Origin: Bacillus weihaiensis
GTDB lineage: Bacteria; Bacillota; Bacilli; Bacillales; Bacillaceae
Direction: 5' to 3'
Assembly: GCF_001889165.1 (NCBI RefSeq)
Contig: NZ_CP016020.1
Span: 3,136,501-3,200,500, forward strand
DNA length: 64,000 bases
The notes under the pieces were generated by a model. The model was not told the DNA's origin. It ran no database searches and saw nothing but the letters and a program-made list of their open reading frames with translations. The number at the start of each line of letters is the position of its first letter. Position 1 is the stretch's first letter. Shown here piece after piece: positions 1 through 7,043 of this stretch. The position numbers and the translations under genes are program-made.

Positions 1-412
1 TAATTTATTGGTTCTTATCATGTGGTTAGGAAACAACTTCCTACTTACTAAGGATAAGCATAAACCAAGAGGTTTGAAGAATTCTCTCCTATAAACTTCT
101 AGACAAGCCTTATCCTCAGTAAAAAACATTTTACCTGTCATTGAAATCCACACTATGTTTATACTTTCTAACTATATCTCATTATTTTTTTATATCAAAT
201 ATTATGACTTGGTACTAATTTTATCTTATTCAAAAATATTTTTCAATATGTATGTTTCTGTGTTCATGACTAGAACGAGTTGTTTTTTCGTTCATAAACT
301 ATATACAAAGGACCAAGAAGCCTTAAATGTCAGGATACGATACCTAGCTAGTTACGTATTTCAATTTAATCAAAAACATTTGAATTTACTAAATGGAGGT
401 GGACGACGTAAG
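1..412. other. intergenic, no gene seen
   Basis: This AT-rich stretch has no open frame with a ribosome site. A frame open from 155 runs into the gene at 413, but its early codons are rich in F, Y, I and L, unlike the charged protein that follows, and it has no Shine-Dalgarno. It probably holds the promoter of the gene at 413, which I could not place. Confidence 0.5.
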
Positions 413-727
413 ATGAACCTTGAGGACATTCTTTCAACTTTCAAACCGGCAGAGGCACATGATGAAGAAGAAACGAAAGGGAATTCTGATAAGAAAGAGA
501 GGGATAGGCAAGCAGATCCCTTTACTGAACTCATGTTTGGAACAAGAAAAAAAGAGGATCCTTCTAAAAAAGAGGAGTCTGACAAGAGTGAGCCGCAGGA
601 AGGAAACGAAGCTAATTATTTCACATTAATGGAACAAATAGACGATATTATGGTTTCCCTTGAAAATTTGAAGCCTATGCTCAAAGAATTTTCACCTATC
701 ATGGATTATATAAAGAAGAAGATATAG
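413..727 (+). CDS. small acidic charged protein of unknown function
   Basis: I do not recognise this 104-residue protein. The ATG at 413 is chosen because AATGGAGGTGG lies just upstream and because the residues coded before it are hydrophobic junk. The middle (about residues 15-65) is very rich in E, D, K and S and should be disordered. The last 35 residues (FTLMEQIDDIMVSLENL...) look like an amphipathic helix or short coiled coil. There is no signal peptide or membrane segment. The gene converges with comZ across a shared hairpin. Such Bacillus proteins are often spore-associated, but nothing here shows that. Confidence 0.7.
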   Translation: MNLEDILSTFKPAEAHDEEETKGNSDKKERDRQADPFTELMFGTRKKEDPSKKEESDKSEPQEGNEANYFTLMEQIDDIMVSLENLKPMLKEFSPIMDYIKKKI

Positions 728-744
728 AACTAGAACAAAGGAAA

Positions 745-776
745 AGGCCAGTCCCCTTTGTGAAAGAGTCTGGCCT
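745..776 (-). terminator. rho-independent terminator of med-comZ
   Basis: The arms GGCCAG (746-751) and CTGGCC (770-775) continue inward with G-U pairs to about 13 pairs and a small loop. On the minus strand the hairpin is followed by TTTTCCTTTG, just after the comZ stop. It may also stop the plus-strand gene, though the T tract is poorer in that direction. Confidence 0.75.
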
Positions 777-784
777 ATTGATTC

Positions 785-970
785 TTAGTTTGAAGCGTCT
801 TTTTTCCCTAATTCGTATGCTTCACCCATTACTTTTGTAAAAAGCTCAAGCATCGGCTGGATCGTTTCCATTGATAAATCAATTCCTGATCCTTCAAATT
901 TCTGCTTTGCTTCAGGTAAATATTTCATAGCTATTTGCATAAATTCCATCGATTTTGGATGCTGTTCCAT
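785..970 (-). CDS. comZ: ComZ, competence regulator
   Basis: The 61-residue product (MEQHPKSMEFMQIAMKYLPE...) matches ComZ of Bacillus in length and sequence, including the conserved AYELGKKDA tail. ComZ is known as a negative regulator of the comG operon. I use the ATG at 970 because GGAGTG precedes it; the longer frame to 1018 would start inside med. The gene follows med by 13 bases on the same strand, the known med-comZ arrangement, so the two are probably co-transcribed and end at the hairpin at 745-776. The protein has no membrane segment and should be cytoplasmic. Confidence 0.9.
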   Translation of the reverse strand: MEQHPKSMEFMQIAMKYLPEAKQKFEGSGIDLSMETIQPMLELFTKVMGEAYELGKKDASN

Positions 971-983
971 TCTAATCACTCCA

Positions 984-1937
984 TTACTTTTGATTTGGTA
1001 AAAGTCCGCTATCAACATACTCTTCTATATGCTTTTGTAGTGTTTCTCGAAAGGTCTCTTCAACAAGTGGACTAAATTTCCCTAAAGAGATGACATCATC
1101 TTGAAAATCAAAATAAATCTCACCACTATCTAGAGTCCCTTCATTAAAGGATTTTGCCACATTTTCATACAAGCGGTCAACATGTTGAACTGTACTCGTC
1201 AACACCGTGCCTGTGCCTAAATCAGATTGATCTGAAACGAACCCAATTGCAAAAAGACCCTCAGCTTTTAATTTTTCAATAACAGAAACATTATATCCGT
1301 CCCCTGCAACATAGACAATATCATTACCAGATTCTAGGATTTCATCCAGTAAGATCATCGCTGTGTCTACATCATTCCAATCCTGAACATATTCAATATC
1401 AACATGAACGTCTTCATTTTGGAAATAGGCTCCTTCAAAGAAACCATCAACTTCTGGTTGCCATTCAAACGCAGCTAGCACAGCAACCTTATTAGAAGAG
1501 GTCATCTCACCAGCAACCATGCCACCAAAAAACCCCATAGCATGCGACTCGAAGTTTAAGCTCGTGACATTCTCACCTACAGCTTTTCCATTGAAAAGGA
1601 CAAAATGAATCTCGGGAAATTCTTCACCCAGCGTATTAAAGAATGCTGCATACTCACTACCATGACCAAATATCAGATTTACACCTTTTTCCTGATACTC
1701 TTCAATAGCCGCCCGTATTTTACCTTCTTCATTCATTCCTTCTTTATAATATACATCTACACCTAATTCAGATTGAATCTTTAAAAGACCTTTATAGCCC
1801 TTCGTTCCCCAAACCTGATCATCAATAGATTCTGGTACAAGTAAGCCTACACTTTGTAGTTCACCTGATGCTGCAGGTTGTCCACAACCAAAAAGCGAAA
1901 AAAGAATAATAAAAACAAAACCAAGCTTTATGTACAT
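984..1937 (-). CDS. med: Med, BMP-family lipoprotein and competence activator
   Basis: The 317-residue protein has a signal peptide ending in the lipobox LFGC (cysteine near residue 18), then a BMP/PBP1-type ligand-binding fold. Med is known as a positive regulator of comK in B. subtilis and is 317 residues there too. I chose the ATG at 1937 because AAGGGAG lies nine bases upstream and the lipobox then has a normal signal length; the frame to 1961 adds eight unlikely residues. There is no ABC transporter nearby, as expected for Med. comZ follows at once. A possible promoter lies at 1968-1995. Confidence 0.9.
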   Translation of the reverse strand: MYIKLGFVFIILFSLFGCGQPAASGELQSVGLLVPESIDDQVWGTKGYKGLLKIQSELGVDVYYKEGMNEEGKIRAAIEEYQEKGVNLIFGHGSEYAAFFNTLGEEFPEIHFVLFNGKAVGENVTSLNFESHAMGFFGGMVAGEMTSSNKVAVLAAFEWQPEVDGFFEGAYFQNEDVHVDIEYVQDWNDVDTAMILLDEILESGNDIVYVAGDGYNVSVIEKLKAEGLFAIGFVSDQSDLGTGTVLTSTVQHVDRLYENVAKSFNEGTLDSGEIYFDFQDDVISLGKFSPLVEETFRETLQKHIEEYVDSGLLPNQK

Positions 1938-1967
1938 GGGCAACCACTCCCTTGCAATCATTTACTG

Positions 1968-1995
1968 ATTATATTTTATCCTTTGTAGATGAGAA
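1968..1995 (-). promoter_or_regulatory. possible sigma-A promoter of med
   Basis: On the minus strand a perfect TATAAT (1968-1973) is preceded, 16 bases upstream, by a weak TTCTCA -35 (1990-1995). The position, about 30 bases before the med ATG, fits. The -35 matches only four of six consensus bases. Confidence 0.4.
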
Positions 1996-2014
1996 TGTAC
2001 AAGTACTAAGCTTT

Positions 2015-2782
2015 TTACTGTTCCCTTAAAAAATCAATTTGTTTTTTTATACATTCTTCAAGGGAGAAGGTTTCTGGTACTTCAATTATCTTTTCGTTTT
2101 GCTTCACTTCGTTGTTTCTTTCACTGCTCGTTATTGGTAGTGTACAGACTTTATCATCAAATTTTCTACCGTTAAGGTAATAAACCATGCCTTCCTGTAA
2201 CATATCAAGTAATCCATATGTAGCTCGAGTTGCATCCTTCACATAGACGACTGGCTCATCTATCTCAATATGTGAGATTTGTTGATTTAAGTACTCCAAC
2301 AATAAAGCGTTCACTTTTTCTGTTTTATCTTGAAATGGCCCAAATAGCAATGGTACCTTTAGTTGACAGTATCGACTCTCTCCCTCTTTTAATACGTTCA
2401 TACACCTTTTGAGATTCACTCTGCGCTTATCTTGATTTGCTCTTTCACTGACTGAATGGATATATAAAAGAGGAATCTCCTTCTGTTTCGAGATCTCACT
2501 TGCTTGTATTAGGTATTCCACTCCTTCCTCACAACGTAGCTCTTCATGACAAACGATTACCACATCTGCCTCACTATCTAGTAGATCGCTACGATATTGT
2601 TCTACTTCAAGCAATGCATTTCTTCCTATATATAGAAGGTGTTCATCAACTAACCTCTGCTGGTCATCCTTTGTCTCTTCTATAAAGATGGCATGTGTTT
2701 CAATACCTTGACTCACTAATTCTTCACAAAGATGCAGACCATAAAAAGAATTTGCACCATATACCATTACTCGATTTACCAT
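2015..2782 (-). CDS. yjaV: YjaV-like NAD-dependent epimerase-type protein
   Basis: The N-terminus (MVYGANSFYGLHLCEELVSQG) looks like a Rossmann nucleotide-binding start with a partly degenerate glycine motif, and the protein reads like a diverged NAD-dependent epimerase (255 residues). The ATG at 2782 is preceded by AAGGAGGGATTAC; the frame open to 2806 has no ribosome site. Its place between med and yjaU matches yjaV of B. subtilis. No clear catalytic Tyr-x-x-x-Lys is obvious, so activity is uncertain and the substrate is unknown. It may be transcribed separately from med, which has its own putative promoter. Confidence 0.75.
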   Translation of the reverse strand: MVNRVMVYGANSFYGLHLCEELVSQGIETHAIFIEETKDDQQRLVDEHLLYIGRNALLEVEQYRSDLLDSEADVVIVCHEELRCEEGVEYLIQASEISKQKEIPLLYIHSVSERANQDKRRVNLKRCMNVLKEGESRYCQLKVPLLFGPFQDKTEKVNALLLEYLNQQISHIEIDEPVVYVKDATRATYGLLDMLQEGMVYYLNGRKFDDKVCTLPITSSERNNEVKQNEKIIEVPETFSLEECIKKQIDFLREQ

Positions 2783-3281
2783 GTAATCCCTCCTTAAAGA
2801 ACCCAATTATTTATAGCCTATGATTGAACTCCTTGTCCTAGTAGTAACAATTATTAACGGATAACTGAATAGGAGAAGCACAGGGCCCCCACCTTTTAGC
2901 ACCTTTCCCTACACGTGAAATGAAGTTAAGTTATGCCATGTTCCATCAGCAACAAACTGCTTAAAATTTACAAATCAGTGGTCTTTCCAAAGAGATTGTC
3001 GCCTTACAAAATAGGTTCTTTGAACGAAAACGACTTAAGGTTGAATGGAAGGGAGGTGCGAGATTCCTGTGGGAGGAGTGGGACAGGTGAGACCCCATAG
3101 GCGTTTTCGCCGAAGAGACTCACCGCCCGCCCCGTGAAAAAGCGAGCAACTGGAGCAGAATTCAACCAGACCGGACACTTAATACATAGCCACGAGTTTA
3201 TGAAAATAGTCTAAATTTTAATGATATCTAAACTCTGTAGTTCTTTGCTTCTTAAGATAAGCATCTATGAAATTGATTCAC
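2783..3281. other. gene-free interval holding a palindromic repeat
   Basis: No coding frame was found in these 500 bases. The notable content is the GC-rich inverted repeat at 3039-3167 described separately. The rest is AT-rich and without recognisable signals. Confidence 0.6.
3039..3167. repeat. 129-bp imperfect inverted repeat of a Bacillus intergenic family
   Basis: The element begins GGTTGAATGG and ends AGAATTCAACC, so its ends are inverted copies. Inside are further complementary blocks such as GGTGAGACCCC against GAGACTCACC, and GGCG-TTTT-CGCC at the centre. It is much richer in G and C than its surroundings. From memory, similar units of about 110-130 bases, with ends of this kind and a core like GCGAGACTCCTG, are scattered between genes in many Bacillus genomes. 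It has no reading frame. It could be a non-autonomous mobile unit or a folded RNA. Confidence 0.7.
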
Positions 3282-4016
3282 TTATAAGACTTTTTCATTT
3301 TCTTTAAAAAATTTAATAATTGATTGGTTTACTCGGTATGGATTTTCACCTAGGTGGTAATTAAATTGAATTGGCTTCCCCATTCTCTCTCTTATTTCCT
3401 CATACTTTTTCCCATGGCTCCTCGAAGGATAATTGCTTTTATTCATTCTTTGCCATATTCGAACCGGAAGATCATCGATACACTCATCTATACCTGGTAA
3501 GGTTAAAGATGCTATTTTCTTCGAGTCCACCTCATAGGCCTCTCCTATTTCCCTTTTCAATCTTTTGTAAAAAAATTTATGTTCTTTTTCATTTTCCAGA
3601 TGAGCTTTTAGGTCTAGGCAAGGATTCAGCATGGCAACAGAGCGGATTTTATCTGACATCTTTTGCATCATTTGAATAGCTGTTAAACCACCCATCCCAT
3701 CCACAAGAAGATGGATTTTGGGATTAAGAATTTCTTTTTTCATTACAACATGATATAGCTGCATTGCCATTGTGAGTGCTCTAGGACTTCCCCAATTGTT
3801 ACCAAACAAGTTTGAGTGATATAGTGTATACCCTTGATTCAATAATTGCTGAACTAGCTGATATCGCCCATAATTCTGATGCCAAAAGCTTGAATCTTCA
3901 TCGACAAAGTCAGATCGATCGCCAATGATAAAAACAGCAAAGCCATTTGGTTTTGGTGGGAGATGCAAAACATTCCATTCTGTATCTAATTTAAAGAATC
4001 GCTCCATTATGTTCAT
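3282..4016 (-). CDS. yjaU: YjaU-like alpha/beta-hydrolase-fold protein
   Basis: The 244-residue protein resembles YjaU and sits between yjaV and yjzD as in B. subtilis. It contains an alpha/beta-hydrolase-like stretch IHLLVDGMGGLTAIQMMQ, where the usual G-x-S-x-G nucleophile elbow reads V-D-G-M-G-G: the serine position is aspartate, so ordinary serine-hydrolase activity is doubtful. I chose the ATG at 4016 after AAAGGTGG; a GTG one codon upstream has slightly better spacing. The frame extending to 4085 lacks a ribosome site. Function is unknown. Confidence 0.72.
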   Translation of the reverse strand: MNIMERFFKLDTEWNVLHLPPKPNGFAVFIIGDRSDFVDEDSSFWHQNYGRYQLVQQLLNQGYTLYHSNLFGNNWGSPRALTMAMQLYHVVMKKEILNPKIHLLVDGMGGLTAIQMMQKMSDKIRSVAMLNPCLDLKAHLENEKEHKFFYKRLKREIGEAYEVDSKKIASLTLPGIDECIDDLPVRIWQRMNKSNYPSRSHGKKYEEIRERMGKPIQFNYHLGENPYRVNQSIIKFFKENEKVL

Positions 4017-4389
4017 CACTTGCCACCACCTTTCTTTTGAGACTTTTTCCACTATATAATGTATGTTGTCTAATATAAAAAGCATGGGACACTATCACAA
4101 AATGAAAAAATATAGACGAATTGCTGCATAGATGAATGAAAGAGGCTGGTCTTATCAGTCAATGCAGGAAAATTCATGTTTATGAATTGACTAACATAAT
4201 TTTTTAGTTCTTTTATTAAGATTTGTGAACCTATCATAAGCTCTAAAGAGTTCGAACAAGATCATCGATTATTTTTAAGCTCTCTTCTCCTTTACCTTTA
4301 CCCACAAAAGTTTCTGAAACAAGCTTTTTTAATAAGAGAAATTGTGATACTATATAAAAAGAATTCGTCTGGAAATAGAGGTGAATACA
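4017..4389. other. divergent intergenic region between yjaU and yjzD
   Basis: No coding frame was found. The region should contain the divergent promoters of yjaU (minus) and yjzD (plus). TATAT/TATAAA-like boxes lie around 4350-4360, but no convincing -35 pairs with them. Confidence 0.4.
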
Positions 4390-4581
4390 TTGCGTTTTTT
4401 ATGGACATTTATCTGGGGGTTTTTATTAATACATATGGCATCTTATGTAGTTAATTCTATGTCAGGTGGTCATTACGATTTCATGACAGCGACTGTTTTA
4501 TCTGTTATTGCAATCGTTGTCATCATTTTAATTGCTCAGGTCATCCCTAGCGAACCTGCTGCAGATCATGATCATCATTAA
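4390..4581 (+). CDS. yjzD: YjzD-like small membrane protein
   Basis: The 63-residue product has two predicted membrane helices, about residues 2-20 (FLWTFIWGFLLIHMASYVV) and 33-53 (ATVLSVIAIVVIILIAQVI), and an acidic, histidine-rich tail DHDHH. Length and position next to yjzC and yjaU match YjzD of B. subtilis, a DUF2929-type protein of unknown role. I prefer the TTG at 4390 because AGAGGTG sits six bases before it; the GTG at 4381 is part of that ribosome site. A strong terminator follows. Confidence 0.8.
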   Translation: MRFLWTFIWGFLLIHMASYVVNSMSGGHYDFMTATVLSVIAIVVIILIAQVIPSEPAADHDHH

Positions 4582-4599
4582 TCAATACCTTTCGACGTA

Positions 4600-4641
4600 A
4601 CAACAAAAAACCCTACATTGCTGTAGGATTTTTTTGTTGTT
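4600..4641 (+). terminator. rho-independent terminator after yjzD
   Basis: The core CCTACA-TTGC-TGTAGG (4612-4627) is extended by AACAACAAAAAA upstream pairing with TTTTTTTGTTGTT downstream. It can act in both directions, serving yjzD and, from the other side, yjzC. Confidence 0.85.
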
Positions 4642-4678
4642 TTTTATTATTATGGAGAACTCTTATAGAAGTTACGAC

Positions 4679-4858
4679 TTATGGCTTTCTTTTATATGTC
4701 CATTGACGGTTATGGTTTGCTGTTTCAGGGAAGCGATCTCCAGCTTTTAGTTTTATTTGACCTGGATTTTTTACATTATCACCAGTTTCCCCAATCTCTA
4801 CATAAATTCCATTATTAGGTGCTTTTTGTCCAGAACGAAAACGGTGTTGTTGTCCCAT
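4679..4858 (-). CDS. yjzC: YjzC-like small protein
   Basis: This 59-residue frame (MGQQHRFRSGQKAPNNGIYV...) encodes a YjzC-type protein. It has the family pattern of a glycine- and proline-containing N-terminus, followed by GQIKLKAGDRFPET and a basic tail ending WTYKRKP. CGGAAGGAGGAGACATT precedes the ATG at 4858, an excellent ribosome site. The protein has no signal or membrane segment. Function is unknown; small proteins of this family are common in spore-formers. It is convergent with yjzD and shares its terminator. Confidence 0.85.
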   Translation of the reverse strand: MGQQHRFRSGQKAPNNGIYVEIGETGDNVKNPGQIKLKAGDRFPETANHNRQWTYKRKP

Positions 4859-4929
4859 AATGTCTCCTCCTTCCGTACTTATCTATAGTGTTACCTTTTT
4901 ATCTTTTTTCATTAGTACTCATAAAGTTC

Positions 4930-4958
4930 TTTACAGAGTTCCAATCCTGTAGTTAAAT
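4930..4958 (+). promoter_or_regulatory. possible promoter of the UppP gene
   Basis: TTTACA (4930-4935) and TTAAAT (4953-4958) are separated by 17 bases and lie about 40 bases before the TTG start. The -10 match is weak. Confidence 0.35.
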
Positions 4959-4999
4959 GGAAAAGGATTGTTAAACTTTTTAGCGGAGGACTATGACGT

Positions 5000-5806
5000 T
5001 TGGATATTTTCTTACTTTTAAAATACTTGTTACTTGGAATGTTTCAAGGGTTTACAGAGCCAATTCCTATTTCTTCTAGTGGTCATTTAGTGTTTGCCCA
5101 GCATTTTTTAGGAGTTACTATTGATGGATTATCTTTTGAATTATTTGTTAACGCAGCGTCTTTACTCGCTGTTTTACTCATCTATCGTGAGGATCTTGCT
5201 CGTCTAACGGTTAACGGTGTTAAGTACATAACAACAAAAGATCCTAACGCAAAAAATGATTTTCAATTTATTGTCTATTTAATAATTGCAACAATACCAG
5301 CTGGAGTGATCGGCGTCCTATTTGATGATGTCATCTCTCAATATAAATATATTCAAGTAACAGCTGTTACACTTATCATCACAGGAATTGCCCTTTGGAC
5401 AATTCGAAATTTACGCGGACGGAAAAATGATGGGGATCTTTCTTTCAAAGATGCTCTTATTATTGGGTTTGCCCAAGCAGTTGCCTTAATACCAGGCATT
5501 AGTCGTTCTGGTGCAACGATTGTTGCAGCTATGGGACTAGGAATGAAGCAAGAAACTGCTTTAAAGTTCTCGTTCTTAATGTTTATCCCTGTAAGCTTCG
5601 GAGGGCTCATTTTAAGCGTATCAGAATTAATGGAAGATCCGAATTTAGATACATTGTTACTCCCTTATATTGTGGCATTTATAGCTGCTCTTATCACTTC
5701 TTATTTTTCCCTAAAATGGTTTATGAATATTATGGCTAAAGGGAACTTGAAGTATTTTGCTTATTACTGCTTTATTGTGGGAATAGCAGTGTTAATTTTC
5801 GCTTAA
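5000..5806 (+). CDS. uppP: undecaprenyl-diphosphate phosphatase (UppP/BacA family)
   Basis: The enzyme removes a phosphate from undecaprenyl diphosphate so that the lipid carrier can be reused in peptidoglycan and teichoic acid synthesis. The 268-residue protein shows both family signatures: [11 protein letters not shown] near the N-terminus (residues 20-30) and GISRSGATI in the second half. About eight hydrophobic helices fit the usual 260-280 residues. The start is TTG at 5000 after AGCGGAGGA. The gene separates yjzC from argF, where I recall no such gene in B. subtilis, so it is probably a local insertion and possibly a second paralogue. A strong terminator follows. Confidence 0.9.
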   Translation: MDIFLLLKYLLLGMFQGFTEPIPISSSGHLVFAQHFLGVTIDGLSFELFVNAASLLAVLLIYREDLARLTVNGVKYITTKDPNAKNDFQFIVYLIIATIPAGVIGVLFDDVISQYKYIQVTAVTLIITGIALWTIRNLRGRKNDGDLSFKDALIIGFAQAVALIPGISRSGATIVAAMGLGMKQETALKFSFLMFIPVSFGGLILSVSELMEDPNLDTLLLPYIVAFIAALITSYFSLKWFMNIMAKGNLKYFAYYCFIVGIAVLIFA

Positions 5807-5841
5807 ACTAAATGGAATCTACTACAGATAGTGTAAAATAA

Positions 5842-5878
5842 AAGGGTTCAGAATTTTATTCTGAACCCTTCTATTTTT
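5842..5878 (+). terminator. rho-independent terminator after uppP
   Basis: AAGGGTTCAGAAT (from 5842) pairs with ATTCTGAACCCTT (to 5870) around a short loop, followed by CTATTTTTTATTT. Confidence 0.88.
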
Positions 5879-5969
5879 TATTTATTATTATAAGTTCCTT
5901 CACACGAATGGAAACGATAAAGAAAAGCTAAGGGTAACGTCTCATCTCTATAGAAGCTCAAAAAAAGAA

Positions 5970-6089
5970 GAGGCTGGGACAGAAGTGCCTGGCACCTTAT
6001 CGTAACGACTATATGTACGCACTGATTTATCTAGTGCACACAATAGATTGTATCGGAGGGTACCTGGCTCTTTGTTTTGTCCCAGCCTC
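5970..6089. repeat. 120-bp palindromic repeat, copy 1 (also argF terminator)
   Basis: The ends are perfect 12-base inverted repeats: GAGGCTGGGACA (5970-5981) and TGTCCCAGCCTC (6078-6089). Inside are GTGCCTGGCACC and an opposing GGTACCTGGC. A diverged copy lies at 39669-39787. On the minus strand the hairpin is followed by a T-rich run (CTTCTTTTTTTGAG), so it can end the arginine operon; the plus side also has CCGTTTTTC. Repeats with GAGGCTGGGAC ends are widespread in Firmicutes. Confidence 0.8.
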
Positions 6090-6098
6090 CCGTTTTTC

Positions 6099-7043
6099 TC
6101 ATACTAACAATTTCTTTAGCAAAGCTTTTTGTACATGGAGACGGTTTTCAGCTTGCTCAAATACTGCTGAATGTTCTCCATCAATGATTGAAGCCGTTAC
6201 TTCCTCTTCACGATGGGCTGGTAAACAATGAAGAAAATGATAGTCATCTTTAGCAAATTGTACAAGTGCATCGTTTACTTGGAAGTCTTTAAATGCTAGT
6301 AAGCGTTTCTGCTGCTCACTTTCCTGTCCCATGCTCGCCCAAACGTCTGTATACACAATATCGGCATCTTTCACGGCATCTATAGGATTAGTTGTCACTT
6401 CAATTGTTGCTCCAGTTTGCTTCGCAATTTCCATTGCTTTTTCGACTATTTCTTGATTTGGCTCATAGCCAACTGGACATCCTATAGTAAAGTCCATTCC
6501 TACCTTTGCAGCTGCAATCATTAATGAATGAGCCACATTATTTCCATCACCTAAGTAAGCTGTTTTTACACCTGTAAATTTACCTTTTAAACGATATATC
6601 GTTTTTAAATCAGCAAGTGCCTGGCACGGATGAAATAAATCCGTAAGTCCATTAATTACGGGAACGGATGCATGATTAGCAAGCTCCTCAATTTTGTCAT
6701 GCCCAAACGTACGAATCATAATCGCATCCACATAACCTGACAGAACCTTTGCTGTATCTGAAACAGGTTCTCCTCTTCCTAGTTGAAGATCTTGACTACT
6801 TAAGAACAAAGCATGACCACCAAGCTGAAGCATACCTGTTTCAAACGAAACGCGTGTTCTTGTCGATGATTTCTCAAATATCATCGCTAATGTTTTTCCT
6901 TGTAGAATTGGTTGGATAGGCTGCAATTCCAATTGAAAGGCATCGTCTAGCAGTTCAATAATTTCTTCTTGGCTATAATCTAAAAGCGTTAAAAAATCGC
7001 GTTTTGTTTGTTTCGTTTTTTCAATAACAGGAACACTAATCAT
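6099..7043 (-). CDS. argF: ornithine carbamoyltransferase
   Basis: The enzyme makes citrulline from ornithine and carbamoyl phosphate, the sixth step of arginine synthesis. The 314-residue protein carries the carbamoyl-phosphate motif SSTRTR (near residue 57), a HPCQALAD segment and the ornithine-site motif [11 protein letters not shown] (near residue 270). The ATG overlaps the carB stop by four bases (ATGA), which indicates translational coupling in the arginine operon. It is the last gene and ends ten bases before the palindromic repeat that probably terminates transcription. Length is normal for the family. Confidence 0.97.
   Translation of the reverse strand: MISVPVIEKTKQTKRDFLTLLDYSQEEIIELLDDAFQLELQPIQPILQGKTLAMIFEKSSTRTRVSFETGMLQLGGHALFLSSQDLQLGRGEPVSDTAKVLSGYVDAIMIRTFGHDKIEELANHASVPVINGLTDLFHPCQALADLKTIYRLKGKFTGVKTAYLGDGNNVAHSLMIAAAKVGMDFTIGCPVGYEPNQEIVEKAMEIAKQTGATIEVTTNPIDAVKDADIVYTDVWASMGQESEQQKRLLAFKDFQVNDALVQFAKDDYHFLHCLPAHREEEVTASIIDGEHSAVFEQAENRLHVQKALLKKLLV

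Noticed and set aside
155-412. N-terminal extension of the first gene back to 155
   Set aside because: No Shine-Dalgarno, hydrophobic nonsense composition, and a strong ribosome site directly before the internal ATG at 413.
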